Part shown: in pieces, positions 1-8,607 of the stretch
How positions within the stretch are numbered: position 1 is the stretch's first letter
Layout: every line of letters starts with the position of its first letter
Source of the DNA: an uncultured Poribacteria bacterium
GTDB taxonomy: Bacteria > Poribacteria > WGA-4E > WGA-3G
Assembly (NCBI GenBank): GCA_951812525.1
Contig: OX638316.1
Coordinates: forward strand, 372,001-436,000
DNA length: 64,000 nucleotides
Reading direction: 5' to 3'
Notes under the pieces: generated by a model
Seen by the model: the letters and a program-made list of their open reading frames with translations, nothing else
What the model was told of the DNA's origin: nothing
The model's database searches: none
Translations under genes and position numbers: made by a program

Positions 1-1882
1 CGCCACGTATAAATGCTGCATTACCAAACACCGACCAAGCGGGTTGAATTGGGACGAGTCCGGCTAATTCAACGCCTTGAAATTGTGCTTCATCGACGTT
101 ATCAAATACGAGCACGTCAATACCCTCGTATTCTTTAATTAGGTCTTGATGGAGTTGGGGAAGCGTTCCACCGGCGTATGCCTCTTGGACAGGTCTGCGT
201 GCAACTAAGCCATTGACCCGACTGTGGAACAACGTCAGGGCACCACTGAAGTAAGAATGTCGCACCTTGAGCCCACTCTCAAGCGTCCAAGAAGTCTCCG
301 CCTCAAGACCGGGACTCGGTGCTGTGACACCCTCATTGGTGACCTCTACGGCTGTTGTATCATTCAAAGACGGAGCACGGAAGGCTGTTCCAAAGCTGCT
401 AACAAAGTTCAGCGAATCTGTCAAACTGATAACCATCCCTGCACTTCCTGTCACACTACTGTCGTATTCATTGAACACATCAAAACTCTGATCGCGAAGA
501 GAGAGGTCAGCATTGGTTTGATACAGCGTTGCGCGACCGCCGAGTGTGAACTCTACGCGCTCGTGCACCATAATTTCATCTTGAAGATACAGACTCGCAT
601 CCCAGAACTGAGAACCGTTGATAAAGCGTCCCAAGTTTTCGTTAATATCTTCCTTGCCTGTCGTGATATCCGTATTGACGGTGTGACTCTGCAACATATC
701 CAAGTAGAATTCTCCGCCACCAACCAAACGTTGCCGAGGAAGGATTGAACTGACCGCTTGCGCGCTGAAGCCGATGGTATTAACTGTATCATATCGCTGC
801 CGCCGAGATGTCGCACCAATCTTCAATTCGTTGCGTCCCTCTTTTTGGCGGTGATAAGAGGCTGTCAGGCGGACTCTGTCAATATTTCCCCCTACAGGAT
901 TTACGACATAGTTTGCATAAACGAGGTCGCGATTTTGCGGCTCAAAATAGAATTCGTCAAACTCTCTGGGTGCGATTTTATCATAGCGCGGTGTTTGGGG
1001 CTGTCGCCACATCTGGTAGGCGACGTTTATAGTGCTGGTATCACTGAGTTGATACGCAATTTTCGCATCCGCATCGTAGGCTTTCCAACTCAGCGGTCCT
1101 TCGTTGTCAATAAGCCACCTGTCAGGAGGCGCAGCTGGCATCTCGTCATAAAGTTCCACACCGCTCGGTTTTTGACCTACTATTTCAAATTTCCGATTCT
1201 TGTAGTGAAGATCGTATCCGGTTCCAGGGTTTATATTCCCGTAGGATCGCATGCCACCACCGGCGATAAATCCAAACCGCTCTTTGTTCCCTGTTATCTC
1301 CAACCTACCAAGCCGTTCCTGTGTAGCAGTCGCATAGCGAGCAATGAGGCGTGGCTGTATATCCCAAGTTTCCTGCGCAAGATTAATCGGCACCTCTTTT
1401 GTAAAGAAACTGGTAACACCACCCATCGCGCCGCTGCCATAGAGCATAGAGCTTGAACCGAGTAGCACTTCTGCCCGTCCCAGCATTTCTGGTGCGATGG
1501 TTGCAGTGTACTGATTTGGTCCCGAACGAAATGTTGAATTATTGAGACGGACCCAGTCGACTTGTATCAATGTTTGGTAACCTGTTAACCCCCGGAGCAA
1601 GGGAGATCCTTGTCCCACTGTCGTCTGCTGTGCGCTAACGCCAGGTACATCACGAAGCATGTTGGATGCGATGTCTGCATTGCTCTGTTCCAATTGTTTT
1701 AAATTGAGAACGGTAATAGCATTAGGCGTTTTGAAAGGATCTTTCTCGGCACGTGTGGCTGTCACCGATATCTCTCCAAGTCTGACGACTTCTTCACTAC
1801 GGGACTCGGCCTCTGCACATGCAAACCAACTCACTAACAGACTTAAACTTATGAGTAAAAAAAGATAAAATGATTTTTTCAT
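1..1882 (-). CDS. TonB-dependent outer-membrane receptor (3' end outside window)
   Basis: The minus strand is open from an ATG at 1882 to the window edge, giving 627 codons with no stop. It begins with a signal peptide (MKKSFYLFLLISLSLLVSWF), then a short region reading EISVTATRAEKDPF, typical of the TonB-receptor N-terminus. A plug domain follows (LRDVPGVSAQ, then SPLLRGLTGYQTLIQVDWVR and AEVLLGSSSMLYGSGAMGGV). After that comes a long run of alternating polar/hydrophobic strands expected of the 22-strand barrel. A GGAG lies about 11 nt upstream of the start. Such receptors import siderophores, cobalamin or glycans across the outer membrane using TonB energy; the substrate cannot be read here. 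The terminal strand with its aromatic end is missing. The gene is transcribed divergently from the oxidoreductase at 2212. Confidence 0.93.
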   Translation of the reverse strand, partial: MKKSFYLFLLISLSLLVSWFACAEAESRSEEVVRLGEISVTATRAEKDPFKTPNAITVLNLKQLEQSNADIASNMLRDVPGVSAQQTTVGQGSPLLRGLTGYQTLIQVDWVRLNNSTFRSGPNQYTATIAPEMLGRAEVLLGSSSMLYGSGAMGGVTSFFTKEVPINLAQETWDIQPRLIARYATATQERLGRLEITGNKERFGFIAGGGMRSYGNINPGTGYDLHYKNRKFEIVGQKPSGVELYDEMPAAPPDRWLIDNEGPLSWKAYDADAKIAYQLSDTSTINVAYQMWRQPQTPRYDKIAPREFDEFYFEPQNRDLVYANYVVNPVGGNIDRVRLTASYHRQKEGRNELKIGATSRRQRYDTVNTIGFSAQAVSSILPRQRLVGGGEFYLDMLQSHTVNTDITTGKEDINENLGRFINGSQFWDASLYLQDEIMVHERVEFTLGGRATLYQTNADLSLRDQSFDVFNEYDSSVTGSAGMVISLTDSLNFVSSFGTAFRAPSLNDTTAVEVTNEGVTAPSPGLEAETSWTLESGLKVRHSYFSGALTLFHSRVNGLVARRPVQEAYAGGTLPQLHQDLIKEYEGIDVLVFDNVDEAQFQGVELAGLVPIQPAWSVFGNAAFIRG

Positions 1883-2040
1883 CTCACTATTCTCCGTCGA
1901 ATCAACTTTTTGGAGGTAATACAAACATCCTAACACTATCTGCGACTTTTGTTTTACTATCCTATAGCAAATTGCGTGCCATTCGTAATTCCACCTTAAA
2001 TAGGCGAATTCCAATCCTTTTCTGTCACAATTTGTTCAAT

Positions 2041-2061
2041 AGTGTTCATTTCTTGAACACT
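2041..2061. promoter_or_regulatory. Perfect dyad, candidate operator
   Basis: AGTGTTCA, a 5-nt spacer, then TGAACACT: a perfect 8+8 dyad in the 329-nt gap between the divergent TonB receptor and Gfo/Idh genes. The position and symmetry suit a dimeric transcription factor acting on one or both genes. I see no strong sigma-70 promoter in the gap, and no cobalamin-riboswitch box. Confidence 0.45.
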
Positions 2062-2211
2062 TCTGTCCACCACTATGGTCTTTTATCAGCGAACCTACAC
2101 AAAATATCGGTCATTTAAATTCAAAAATTAGCACTTGCATTTTTGTTACAGGTTGTGATAGTTTATACACCAAGATTAAACATGAAAGCGATAATGTAGT
2201 CAGGAGTTTGT

Positions 2212-3213
2212 ATGTCAAAACAGAAATTAAACTTTGCTTTTATCGGGTGCGGCGGCAATGCCAGGGGGCACGGACGGAGTGTGTCAAGTGTTGATGGCGT
2301 GGAGATTGTCGCGCTTGCGGATCCGAGTGTCAGTTCACTCGATGCCTTCAAAGAAAACGTCGGTTTAGACGCATCTATTCCTACCTATACTGACCACACC
2401 GAGATGTTAGCCGCTGTCAAACCCGATGCCGTTGTCATTAGTTCACCGCACGGACTCCACTTCCGACATATCATGGACGCGCTTGATACCGGATGTCACG
2501 TGCACACGGAAAAACCGATGGTTTGTACAGTGGATCATGCCAAACAGGTGATAGCAAAAGTGGAAGAGACCGGCTTGCATTTGATGATAGGCTATCAAAG
2601 GCATCTGAGTCCTACCTATCAATACTGTCGTAATGTGGTCCAGAGTGGCGAACTCGGTCCTGTTAACTTCGTCTCTGCACATCAATCACAGAATTGGTAT
2701 CGAAATCAGCAAGGTAAGTGGCGACAAGATCCGTTCTTGGGCGGTGGCGGACAACTGAACGACTCAGGAAGCCATCTGATCGATATCCTCCTCTGGGTGT
2801 TGGAAGCGAGTCCCGATACCGTCTTCGCTATGATAGACAACTTGGACATCGAAGTAGATGTTCTCACGGCGATGTCAATCAAGTTTGATACCGGTGCCTT
2901 GTGCAATATCAGCATTGTTGGACACGCTTTTGGCGGCGTTCGAGAAGATTTCTCTATTTGGCTTGAGGAAGGCGCGCTTTATCTCCGCGCCGGTCAGCTT
3001 TACCGCCAAGGACGGGAAGGTAATCCAGAACTCGTTGACGCGTCTGAAATGCCTGCCTCGGGCAACAAAGATGTCGCTTTCATTGAACTCATCCGTGGTG
3101 AACGTACAGATAACCCCATCGGTGTTGAAAATGGATTGCGCGTCATCCAATTAACCGAAGCCGCATGGCAATCCGCCGAACTCGGTACACCCGTCAAGGT
3201 GGATCTAAGCTGA
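2212..3213 (+). CDS. Gfo/Idh/MocA family NAD(P)-dependent oxidoreductase
   Basis: A 333-aa protein starting with a Rossmann fold (FAFIGCGGNARGHG, residues 9-22, glycine-rich loop) and carrying the family signature E100-K101-P102 (HTEKP), whose Lys is catalytic. The C-terminal half is the alpha/beta dimerisation and substrate domain (GGGGQLNDSGSHLIDILLW). These enzymes reduce or oxidise sugars, inositols and their derivatives; the substrate is not predictable. CAGGAG sits 6 nt before the ATG. It heads a plus-strand run of catabolic genes: ABC ATPase, PhyH, a second Gfo/Idh, a CehA-like hydrolase and a dehydrogenase. Confidence 0.93.
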   Translation: MSKQKLNFAFIGCGGNARGHGRSVSSVDGVEIVALADPSVSSLDAFKENVGLDASIPTYTDHTEMLAAVKPDAVVISSPHGLHFRHIMDALDTGCHVHTEKPMVCTVDHAKQVIAKVEETGLHLMIGYQRHLSPTYQYCRNVVQSGELGPVNFVSAHQSQNWYRNQQGKWRQDPFLGGGGQLNDSGSHLIDILLWVLEASPDTVFAMIDNLDIEVDVLTAMSIKFDTGALCNISIVGHAFGGVREDFSIWLEEGALYLRAGQLYRQGREGNPELVDASEMPASGNKDVAFIELIRGERTDNPIGVENGLRVIQLTEAAWQSAELGTPVKVDLS

Positions 3214-3293
3214 ATTCACACAACGGCTTCCGTAGACTGAAAGGGTGGATTTGAAAAGAAAAACCTACGGTCTCGCATGGCAGATTGCAAAAA

Positions 3294-4058
3294 ATGCTTG
3301 ATGTCCAAAACCTATCCAAATCTTTTGACAAGAAGCCGTTTCTTACTGAACTCACGTTTCAGGTGGCAGCCGGTGAATGTCTCGTCCTACTCGGTAGAAA
3401 TGGCACGGGCAAAACGCTCCTGCTTAACATTTTGGCAACCTTGGTCGGTCCGACATCAGGTAGCGTCTCAATTGATGGTATCGACGCATTTGCGAACCTG
3501 AAGCAGGTGCGTTCGCGTATCGGGTATATCCCGGTAGCGTTCGACGGATACCCTGAGTTGTCTGTCATTGATTACCTTAACTTTTTCGCCGCTGCATATA
3601 AATTAGACAAACGCGAACGCTCTACCGCAATCGGAGCCGTGCTCGAATTAATGGACATTGAACACCTGCGCGATGTCAAAATCGACACCCTATCAACAGG
3701 AGAACGGCAGCGGCTTTTGTTGGCTAAAACCTTCTTGCATGAACCACAGTTATGGTTGCTCGACGAACCCTTTACACCGCTTGACCCAAGTGGACAGATC
3801 GAGATGACAGAGTTGCTTGAGGAGCTTCGATTGATGGGCAAAACCGTTGTAATTGCTACCAACCGTCTTGAGGATGTCTCTCGGTTGTGCAACACTGGCT
3901 CGCAAGACGGTAAATCCATCGGAATTCTGAGCGGTGGACGGTTCGTCGTATTTAAAACATTTCGCGAGTTGTACGAAAAGAGTCGCGTAGCTGATACCGA
4001 AGAAACACCTTCACAAAATTGGTTTCACAAATTCTTTCTGGAGGTTACAAAACCGTAA
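3294..4058 (+). CDS. ABC transporter ATP-binding protein
   Basis: A 254-aa nucleotide-binding domain with all main motifs: Walker A GRNGTGKT (near residue 35), Q-loop region (GYIPVAF, with Val where Gln is usual), signature LSTGERQR (near 134) and Walker B LWLLDEPFTPLD (near 152). The start is ambiguous: ATG 3294 matches the usual MLDVQNLSKSF opening, TTG 3285 would add three residues, and neither has a convincing ribosome binding site. The stop overlaps the ATG of the next gene (TAATG). No permease is next to it; the nearest ABC-2-type permease in the window is at 61520, far away. The weak Q-loop and single-domain form resemble ATPases of ABC-2 exporters. Confidence 0.9.
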   Translation: MLDVQNLSKSFDKKPFLTELTFQVAAGECLVLLGRNGTGKTLLLNILATLVGPTSGSVSIDGIDAFANLKQVRSRIGYIPVAFDGYPELSVIDYLNFFAAAYKLDKRERSTAIGAVLELMDIEHLRDVKIDTLSTGERQRLLLAKTFLHEPQLWLLDEPFTPLDPSGQIEMTELLEELRLMGKTVVIATNRLEDVSRLCNTGSQDGKSIGILSGGRFVVFKTFRELYEKSRVADTEETPSQNWFHKFFLEVTKP

Positions 4059-4828
4059 TGTCAGATATAGGCAAATTCTTTCACGAAAACGGATATTATT
4101 TCGCTAAAGGTGTCTATTCACCTAAAGAGATTAAGGCGATGGAAAACGACTTTGACCGAGTGGTGGATCAGCTCCTTAAAAGCGATGAGAACGTCAATGC
4201 GCGCTGGGGCGGTAGGTTAATGGATGCGCTTGATGGTGGCGAATCCGTTATTATCCATACCCACAATATCCAAAGCTTCTCTGCAATTTGGATGCAGGCA
4301 TTTATGCAGGAGAAGTTTATGGATATTACCGAAGACATCCTCGGACCCGACATAATGCTTCACCATTCCAAGCTTTTCTGTAAGCCGCCTGAGAAAGGCG
4401 CGCCCTTCCCGATGCACCAAGATTGGCAGTACTTCCCGACCGTCAAAGACAGCATGATCGCTGCTATGATCTATGTCTCGGAAGCTACCAATGAGATGGG
4501 TTGTGTTCGCGTCTATCCCGGTTCCCACAAGTTAGGACGCACCGACGGCATGATGGGAAGCGGTGCTAACGCTGAAGTTACGGATCAATATCCGATCGAG
4601 AACGCAACCGTTTTGGAAGCAGAACCGGGAGATGTCCTTTTCTTTAGCTACTTCACGCTGCACGGCTCAATGCCGAACTACTCAAACCAGACGCGAAAGA
4701 GCGTTCTCGTTCAGATGCATGCCGGTGACGATGAGATCGAATCCGAAAACCGTCATACCAACGTCCAATTGGTTCTTCGCGGGTGGAATCACCTCGCAAC
4801 CCGTTCTTCCGTTGGCAGAATTAAATAG
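4058..4828 (+). CDS. Phytanoyl-CoA dioxygenase (PhyH) family protein
   Basis: A 256-aa non-haem Fe(II)/2-oxoglutarate dioxygenase. The facial triad is visible as H120-x-D122 (PMHQDWQYF) and H202 (TLHGSMPNYS), with R213 as the probable 2-oxoglutarate-binding Arg. VYPGSHK is the conserved strand between them. An upstream in-frame start exists (4019), but ATG 4058 is preferred because GGAGG lies about 14 nt before it and it overlaps the ABC ATPase stop, implying translational coupling. The hydroxylated substrate is unknown; in this lineage PhyH proteins often lie beside sulfatases and Gfo/Idh enzymes, which suggests small-molecule or glycan catabolism rather than phytanic acid. Confidence 0.9.
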   Translation: MSDIGKFFHENGYYFAKGVYSPKEIKAMENDFDRVVDQLLKSDENVNARWGGRLMDALDGGESVIIHTHNIQSFSAIWMQAFMQEKFMDITEDILGPDIMLHHSKLFCKPPEKGAPFPMHQDWQYFPTVKDSMIAAMIYVSEATNEMGCVRVYPGSHKLGRTDGMMGSGANAEVTDQYPIENATVLEAEPGDVLFFSYFTLHGSMPNYSNQTRKSVLVQMHAGDDEIESENRHTNVQLVLRGWNHLATRSSVGRIK

Positions 4829-4846
4829 TAAGGAGAATTAAATTAA

Positions 4847-5842
4847 ATGATTAGAGTCGCAAAGATTAGCATGGCACACGTCCACGCTGGGGGCTATGCC
4901 CGAAAAATTAACGAAAACCCTGAAACCGAACTCGTCGCTGTCTGGGATGAAGAGGAATACGGAGGCAGAGATGCCGCCGAACAGTACGGTGTTCCGTTCT
5001 ACACCGATCTTGATGAAGTCCTCAGCCGTGACGATGTAGACGCAGTCGCTGTTGACGCGATCACATCCGACCATCCGCGTGTGATAATCGCCGCCGCTGA
5101 AGCCGGAAAACATATTTTTACCGAAAAAGCCCTTGCTATCACCGTTGCGGAGTGCGATCCAATTATCGAAGCCGTGGAGAAAGCGGGTGTAAAATTTATG
5201 ATCTCGCTCCCTTCGCGTTGTAATCCCGAAATCTTATTCGCGAAAAAAGCGATCGACGCCGGACTCCTAGGGGACATCACGTTCGGTAGGGGACGAATTG
5301 CGCACTCCGCTGCACTGGATAAATGGTTCAGTGGCTCAAGTGCTTGGTTCGCTGATCCTGAACGCGCTGGTGGTGGAGCACTCTTCGACTTGGGGTGTCA
5401 CCGTGTTGATGTTATCCGATGGCTAATGGGTGAACCCAAGAGTGCTATCGCTAAGATTAACAACTTTACCGGTAATTTCCCGATTGATGACAACAGCGTT
5501 TCAGTTGTTGAATTCGCAAACAAGGCACTCGGCGTCATCGATGTTGCGTGGACACATCGTTCCGGTCCGAACATGCTTGAGATTTTCGGCACAGAAGGTT
5601 CTTTCGCTGCCGGACACGGTGAGATGCATTTTGAAACCCGTAAACTTTCTGACGAAGAAACAGCAGCATACATCGCCAACGCACCAGCAGCACCACCTGA
5701 ACCCATACAACAGTGGATTAACGCTATTCTTCGCGATGAACCGATGACAATTACTATCCAAGACGGACGTAATCTCACAGAGTTGATGCAGGCTTTCTAC
5801 ATATCCTCTGAACACGGACAGTCCATTGACTTTCCACTTTAG
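4847..5842 (+). CDS. Gfo/Idh/MocA family oxidoreductase (EKA variant)
   Basis: A 331-aa protein with an N-terminal NAD(P)-binding fold, but the first motif reads ISMAHVHAGGYA instead of a classic GxGxxG. The signature is E93-K94-A95 (FTEKALA), keeping the catalytic Lys but replacing Pro with Ala. The C-terminal half has GGGALFDLGCHRVDVIRWLMG. AAGGAG lies 11 nt before the ATG, and the gap to the preceding PhyH is 18 nt, so they are probably co-transcribed. It is distinct in sequence from the enzyme at 2212. Substrate unknown. Confidence 0.9.
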   Translation: MIRVAKISMAHVHAGGYARKINENPETELVAVWDEEEYGGRDAAEQYGVPFYTDLDEVLSRDDVDAVAVDAITSDHPRVIIAAAEAGKHIFTEKALAITVAECDPIIEAVEKAGVKFMISLPSRCNPEILFAKKAIDAGLLGDITFGRGRIAHSAALDKWFSGSSAWFADPERAGGGALFDLGCHRVDVIRWLMGEPKSAIAKINNFTGNFPIDDNSVSVVEFANKALGVIDVAWTHRSGPNMLEIFGTEGSFAAGHGEMHFETRKLSDEETAAYIANAPAAPPEPIQQWINAILRDEPMTITIQDGRNLTELMQAFYISSEHGQSIDFPL

Positions 5843-5848
5843 AATAGC

Positions 5849-6016
5849 GGTCAGCCATCAGGGCGTTCGCTACGCTCACTTTCAGCTGTCAGTACCAGTA
5901 ATCATCAGTTAGTGGAACATGTAGCAGTTAGAAATATTTGCAACCGCTACAACGAACAACCGGCAGCTGACGACTGATGGCTAATACGCCGATAGCCGAC
6001 TGCTGACAGCTAAAAA
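5849..6016. repeat. Intergenic segment with nested inverted repeats
   Basis: The gap between the Gfo/Idh and CehA-like genes carries two nested inverted pairs: TCAGCCATCAG (5851) against CTGATGGCTAA (5974), and TTTCAGCTGTCAG (5880) against CTGACAGCTAAAA (6003). The whole stretch is rich in CTGA/TCAG words. Similar text occurs near 52500-52560 and 30270. It could fold into a long hairpin or be a decayed mobile unit; no ORF inside. Confidence 0.5.
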
Positions 6017-6028
6017 CTGAGGTCTATC

Positions 6029-8524
6029 ATGCAAGACTACCAACCTATTTCACTTGCCGCCTTGTGTAATGTCGGTCCCGAAGTTATCGGTGAGAACGCA
6101 ACGCCGAGCGTCGGGGCACAGACGTTCCACGGGCTTCCTTTCGATATTGCCGAAGGCTCGACCTGTTTCTTGGGCTTCGGCGAAGGGGTTAACACCGATG
6201 CTATCCAAGTTCCCATCAATGCAAGCCCGAAGCGGGTTATCTTTGTACATCGCCTGCTTGAGTCCCGCATCCCTGAAGGCGAACCAATCGCCAGATTAAT
6301 TGCCAATTACGTTTTCCACTACACCGATGGTGAAACAGTCAGTGTGCCGATTCGTGAACGTTTCGAGATTGGCGGCGTGCCACAGGGATGGGGACAACAG
6401 ACCTTTCTCGCTATACCTGATCGACAGGAAGGTTTATTGCCACGTTATGAAGGCGCGTGGGGATCGGCAGGCAACCGACAAACCGAGGCAACCCAAGGGA
6501 CACCGCGCGACTACTATTTATGGGTGTGGAAAAATCCGAGGGATGGTGTTGAGGTAGCCGCAATTGAAATCCAACCACAAGATCGACGTTTTATTGTTGC
6601 GGCAATCACGCTCGGTTATCTCGATGAAAGTCCGATACCGCGTCGTCCGCGCCGAGAAGTCAAAATCACGCTGCCTCAATCTGAGGATGCTGACAAACCC
6701 TTTGATATGGAAGTCGATGTTGACCGCGGTTCTGCGACTTATCCGTATCCGTTGCCAGAAGATACGCCGGAAGCTTTCATTAACGACGATTTCAAAGGGT
6801 GGGGCGAATCCCAAAACAACAGGAGCAGTCCTGCGTACGTCGAAGTATCTGCCACGCCCTCTGCCACTGTTGAAATCAAGAACCACGGCGAAACTTTGGG
6901 GAACGTCAACTGGGGCGAGGTTCAAGAGAAAGGCACTATTCAACCCAACGAACGCGTCAAGGTAGAGGTCATCGATTCTGGTAGAAATTGGGTGCATACC
7001 ACTGTGATTGATGAGGACACAAACAGACCCGTGCCGTGTCGTGTTCATTTTCGTTCCCCACACGGTGTGCCGTATGCCCCGCATGGACATCACGCTCACG
7101 TCAACTCAAACAATGGCACTTGGCACATAGATGTCGGTGGCGATGTGCGTCTCGGACAGATTAGTTACGCCTATATTGACGGCACGTGTCAGGGATGGCT
7201 GCCTCGCGGGGACGTTATCGTTGATGTTGCCCGCGGCTTTGAATACACGCCGCTGCGAACCACTGTTAACATAAAACCCGGGCAACGCGAATTGACGCTG
7301 CGGATAAAACGGTGGTGCAATATGAACGCTGAACGCTATTTCAGCGGCGATACGCACGTACATTTCTTATCCACGCAGGGAGCGCATACCGAAGCACAAG
7401 GCGAAGACCTCGGCGTGGTGAATCTTCTGCTTTCGCAGTGGGGACATCTTTTTACAAATACAGAAGAGTTCATTGGGAGACCTACAGTATCGGCTGACGG
7501 ACAGAGTATTGTCTATGCAACGCAGGAAAACCGTCAGCACGTCCTCGGCCATCTCACACTCCTCGGCTTAAAGGAACAGGTCGCACCGTGGTGTTCTGAT
7601 GGACCGGGAGAAGCCGAACTCGGTGGAAATATGGAGGTAACGCTTTCCCACTGGGCAGACGCGTGTCACGCCCAAGGCGGCACAGTCGTCCTACCGCACA
7701 TTCCGAATCCGAATTGTGAACCCGCAACACTGATTGCCACTGGACGCGTAGATGCTGTCGAGTATCTCACCAACGCTATGTATGGTCATCTTGAGTACTA
7801 TCGCTATCTCAACTGTGGCTACAAATTGCCGCTTGTCGGTGGTACAGACAAGATGAGTAGCGATGTACCGGTTGGCGTTTATCGCACTTATGTCCACATT
7901 CCCGACAACGAGGAATTCAATTACGATAACTGGTGCAAATACATGAGTGCTGGAAATACGTTCCTCAGCGGCGGTCCCATGATCCGTCTCACCGTTGATG
8001 GACAGCCCATTGGTAGCACGATTAACCTTCCAGGTAACGGCGGTACCGTCGAGGTTGAAGCTTCTGCCGATTCCATCTTCCCGATCCATACGTTGCAGAT
8101 TATTCAGGCAGGACAAGTTGTTGCCTCGACCGAAGATAAAGAGGGTAAAGCACATTTGCGCTTGAAAGCCAACCTGAAGGTGGATAAACACTCGTGGATT
8201 GCGGCGCGATGCGGTGGACCGAACTATGCAGAAGCCGTTCCGCACCATGACGGATGGGGACGCGGTATCATTGCACATACCTCACCTGTCTATATTGCCG
8301 TCGGTGGCGAATGGTGGATGTTCGATCCAGAAACGGCAAACTATATGCTGACCTTGATAGAGGGTGGGTTATCCTACATCCAGCACACAGCGCGCCACCA
8401 TGAACACGGAAGTGTAACGCACCACCACGGTGAGGATGATCATCAGGAATTTCTCTCTCGCCCGTTCCAAGAGGCACGAGAGGCAATTCACCGCCGAATG
8501 CATCAATTGGGTATTCCGCATTAG
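6029..8524 (+). CDS. CehA/McbA-type PHP-fold metallohydrolase
   Basis: An 831-aa protein. Residues 1 to about 430 form beta-rich domains, including a carboxypeptidase-regulatory-like stretch (VIDEDTNRPVPCRVHFRSP). The catalytic part begins with the PHP metal motif RYFSGDTHVHF (D441, H443, H445), followed by further likely ligands in LPHIPNPN and VGGTDK. CehA and McbA are carbaryl hydrolases of this superfamily; most environmental members have unknown ester or phosphoester substrates. No signal peptide is visible, so it appears cytoplasmic. A His-rich stretch lies near the C-terminus (ARHHEHGSVTHHHGEDDH). GAGGT lies 7 nt before the ATG. Confidence 0.82.
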   Translation: MQDYQPISLAALCNVGPEVIGENATPSVGAQTFHGLPFDIAEGSTCFLGFGEGVNTDAIQVPINASPKRVIFVHRLLESRIPEGEPIARLIANYVFHYTDGETVSVPIRERFEIGGVPQGWGQQTFLAIPDRQEGLLPRYEGAWGSAGNRQTEATQGTPRDYYLWVWKNPRDGVEVAAIEIQPQDRRFIVAAITLGYLDESPIPRRPRREVKITLPQSEDADKPFDMEVDVDRGSATYPYPLPEDTPEAFINDDFKGWGESQNNRSSPAYVEVSATPSATVEIKNHGETLGNVNWGEVQEKGTIQPNERVKVEVIDSGRNWVHTTVIDEDTNRPVPCRVHFRSPHGVPYAPHGHHAHVNSNNGTWHIDVGGDVRLGQISYAYIDGTCQGWLPRGDVIVDVARGFEYTPLRTTVNIKPGQRELTLRIKRWCNMNAERYFSGDTHVHFLSTQGAHTEAQGEDLGVVNLLLSQWGHLFTNTEEFIGRPTVSADGQSIVYATQENRQHVLGHLTLLGLKEQVAPWCSDGPGEAELGGNMEVTLSHWADACHAQGGTVVLPHIPNPNCEPATLIATGRVDAVEYLTNAMYGHLEYYRYLNCGYKLPLVGGTDKMSSDVPVGVYRTYVHIPDNEEFNYDNWCKYMSAGNTFLSGGPMIRLTVDGQPIGSTINLPGNGGTVEVEASADSIFPIHTLQIIQAGQVVASTEDKEGKAHLRLKANLKVDKHSWIAARCGGPNYAEAVPHHDGWGRGIIAHTSPVYIAVGGEWWMFDPETANYMLTLIEGGLSYIQHTARHHEHGSVTHHHGEDDHQEFLSRPFQEAREAIHRRMHQLGIPH

Positions 8525-8543
8525 TACGCTACAAAACTGTATC

Positions 8544-8567
8544 GGGGTGGGTCTCAGTGCCCACCCC
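8544..8567 (+). terminator. Hairpin, probable terminator or attenuator
   Basis: Perfect 8-bp stem GGGGTGGG/CCCACCCC around an 8-nt loop, 20 nt after the metallohydrolase stop, followed by a short TTTCT. The weak U-run suggests partial termination before the dehydrogenase gene. Confidence 0.55.
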
Positions 8568-8607
8568 TTTCTGATAAGAGCGACTCCTAAACCTGAAGGA
8601 GAAAAAA

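Noticed and set aside
224-1456. Plus-strand open frames of 174 and 232 codons opposite the left edge
   Set aside because: They are shadows of the minus-strand TonB-dependent receptor, which is open for 627 codons with a signal peptide and plug domain.
3241-4058. ABC ATPase and the permease at 61520 as one transporter
   Set aside because: They are 58 kb apart on opposite strands and nothing in the sequence links them.
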